Below the pieces are notes generated by a model. That model was not told the origin of the DNA. It ran no database searches and worked only from the letters and a program-made list of their open reading frames with translations. DNA of 6,774 bases from UBA9554 sp038205135 (GTDB lineage Bacteria > Pseudomonadota > Alphaproteobacteria > Rhodobacterales > Rhodobacteraceae): the NCBI GenBank assembly GCA_038205135.1, contig JBBRCF010000164.1, positions 1 to 6,774 of the forward strand, written 5' to 3'. The position numbers were made by a program, and so were the translations under genes. Position 1 is the first letter of the stretch. Each line of letters opens with the position of its first letter. Below, in pieces: positions 6,196 through 6,774 of the stretch.

Positions 6196-6774
6196 TTACA
6201 CACGTTCGATGATGGTGGCCGCGCCCATGCCGGACGCGATGCACAGCGTCGCCAGACCCATTTCCTTGTCCTGCCGCTCCAATTCATCCAGCAACGTGCC
6301 GATGATCATCGCGCCGGTGGCCCCCAGCGGGTGCCCCATGGCGATCGACCCGCCGTTGACGTTGATCAGCGCCGGATCGACATCGAACGCCTGCTGGAAC
6401 AGCAGCACGACGGCGGCAAACGCCTCGTTGACCTCGAACAGGTCGATATCACCGATGCTGATGCCGCTGTCGGCGAGGATCTTTTGCGTCGCAGGCACCG
6501 GCCCGGTCAGCATGATGGTGGGGTCGGTGCCGATCTTGGCGGTAGCGCGGATGCGGGCGCGGGGCTTGATGCCCATACGTTCCCCGAATTCCTTGTTGCC
6601 GATCAGCACGCCCGCCGCGCCATCGACGATGCCGGACGAATTGCCGGCATGGTGGATGTGGTTGATCCGCTCGATCCCGGGATATTTCAGCAGTGCCACC
6701 TTGTCGAAACCGGGCATCACCTCGCCCATGTCCTTGAACGATGCCTTCAGCGCGCCCAGCGTCTGCATGTCGGT
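6196..6774 (-). CDS. Acetyl-CoA C-acyltransferase (thiolase), C-terminal part; N-terminus outside window
   Basis: The frame is open through the right edge (last codons ACC GAC, then ATG at 6768, which is internal), leaving 192 residues, about half of a thiolase of around 400. Present are the HHAGNSSGIVDGAA segment, the NEAFAA motif (about 6427-6410), the catalytic His in GGSIAMGHPLGATGAM (His codon 6333-6331), and the second catalytic Cys in LCIASGMGAA (Cys codon 6243-6241). The first, acyl-accepting Cys lies outside the window. The enzyme cleaves 3-ketoacyl-CoA with CoA to acetyl-CoA and a shortened acyl-CoA. Sitting 12 bp upstream of the fadJ-like gene and co-oriented, it is the partner thiolase of that multifunctional protein (fadA/fadI role). 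Chain-length preference cannot be read here. A biosynthetic acetoacetyl-CoA thiolase is less likely, given the neighbour. Confidence 0.95.
   Translation of the reverse strand, partial: TDMQTLGALKASFKDMGEVMPGFDKVALLKYPGIERINHIHHAGNSSGIVDGAAGVLIGNKEFGERMGIKPRARIRATAKIGTDPTIMLTGPVPATQKILADSGISIGDIDLFEVNEAFAAVVLLFQQAFDVDPALINVNGGSIAMGHPLGATGAMIIGTLLDELERQDKEMGLATLCIASGMGAATIIERV

Overview
The window is GC-rich (roughly 64 % by eye). Its protein families and gene order look like a chromosomal segment of an alphaproteobacterium, most likely a marine or soil Rhodobacterales (Roseobacter/Rhodobacter-type) species. The pointers are a FadJ-type multifunctional protein closely resembling those of Rhodobacteraceae, a Cys-less Hint-domain protein of a kind common in that family, and a flavin monooxygenase paired with a small DUF2783-like protein. 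These assignments rest on reading protein motifs, not on a database search.

Layout, left to right. Positions 1-531 (+) hold the C-terminal part of a sulfotransferase-like protein whose start lies outside the window. Positions 746-1402 (+) encode a Hint (hedgehog/intein-fold) protein without the usual catalytic cysteine. Two bases separate its stop from that of a convergent operon on the minus strand (1405-3194): a class A flavoprotein aromatic monooxygenase followed by a 66-residue DUF2783-like protein, joined by an ATGA overlap. A LuxR-type regulator (3246-3947, +) is read divergently from the monooxygenase across only 51 bp and is the obvious candidate controller of that operon. Downstream it converges on a second minus-strand operon, with a GC-rich hairpin terminator between the two.

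The second operon (3991-6774, -) is a fatty-acid beta-oxidation unit. A thiolase (partial, running off the right edge) is transcribed first and is followed 12 bp later by a 730-residue fused enoyl-CoA hydratase/3-hydroxyacyl-CoA dehydrogenase. Together they carry out the last three steps of each beta-oxidation round: hydration, NAD-dependent oxidation and thiolysis. The monooxygenase operon probably hydroxylates an aromatic compound, but its substrate cannot be read from the sequence.

No CRISPR array, insertion sequence, tRNA, rRNA or phage gene is visible. I found no convincing new multi-gene system. The points most worth a second look are the Cys-less Hint protein, the coupled monooxygenase/DUF2783 pair with its divergent LuxR regulator, an unusual alanine in the NAD-binding fold of the FadJ-like protein, and nested inverted repeats at the convergent luxR/fadJ ends.
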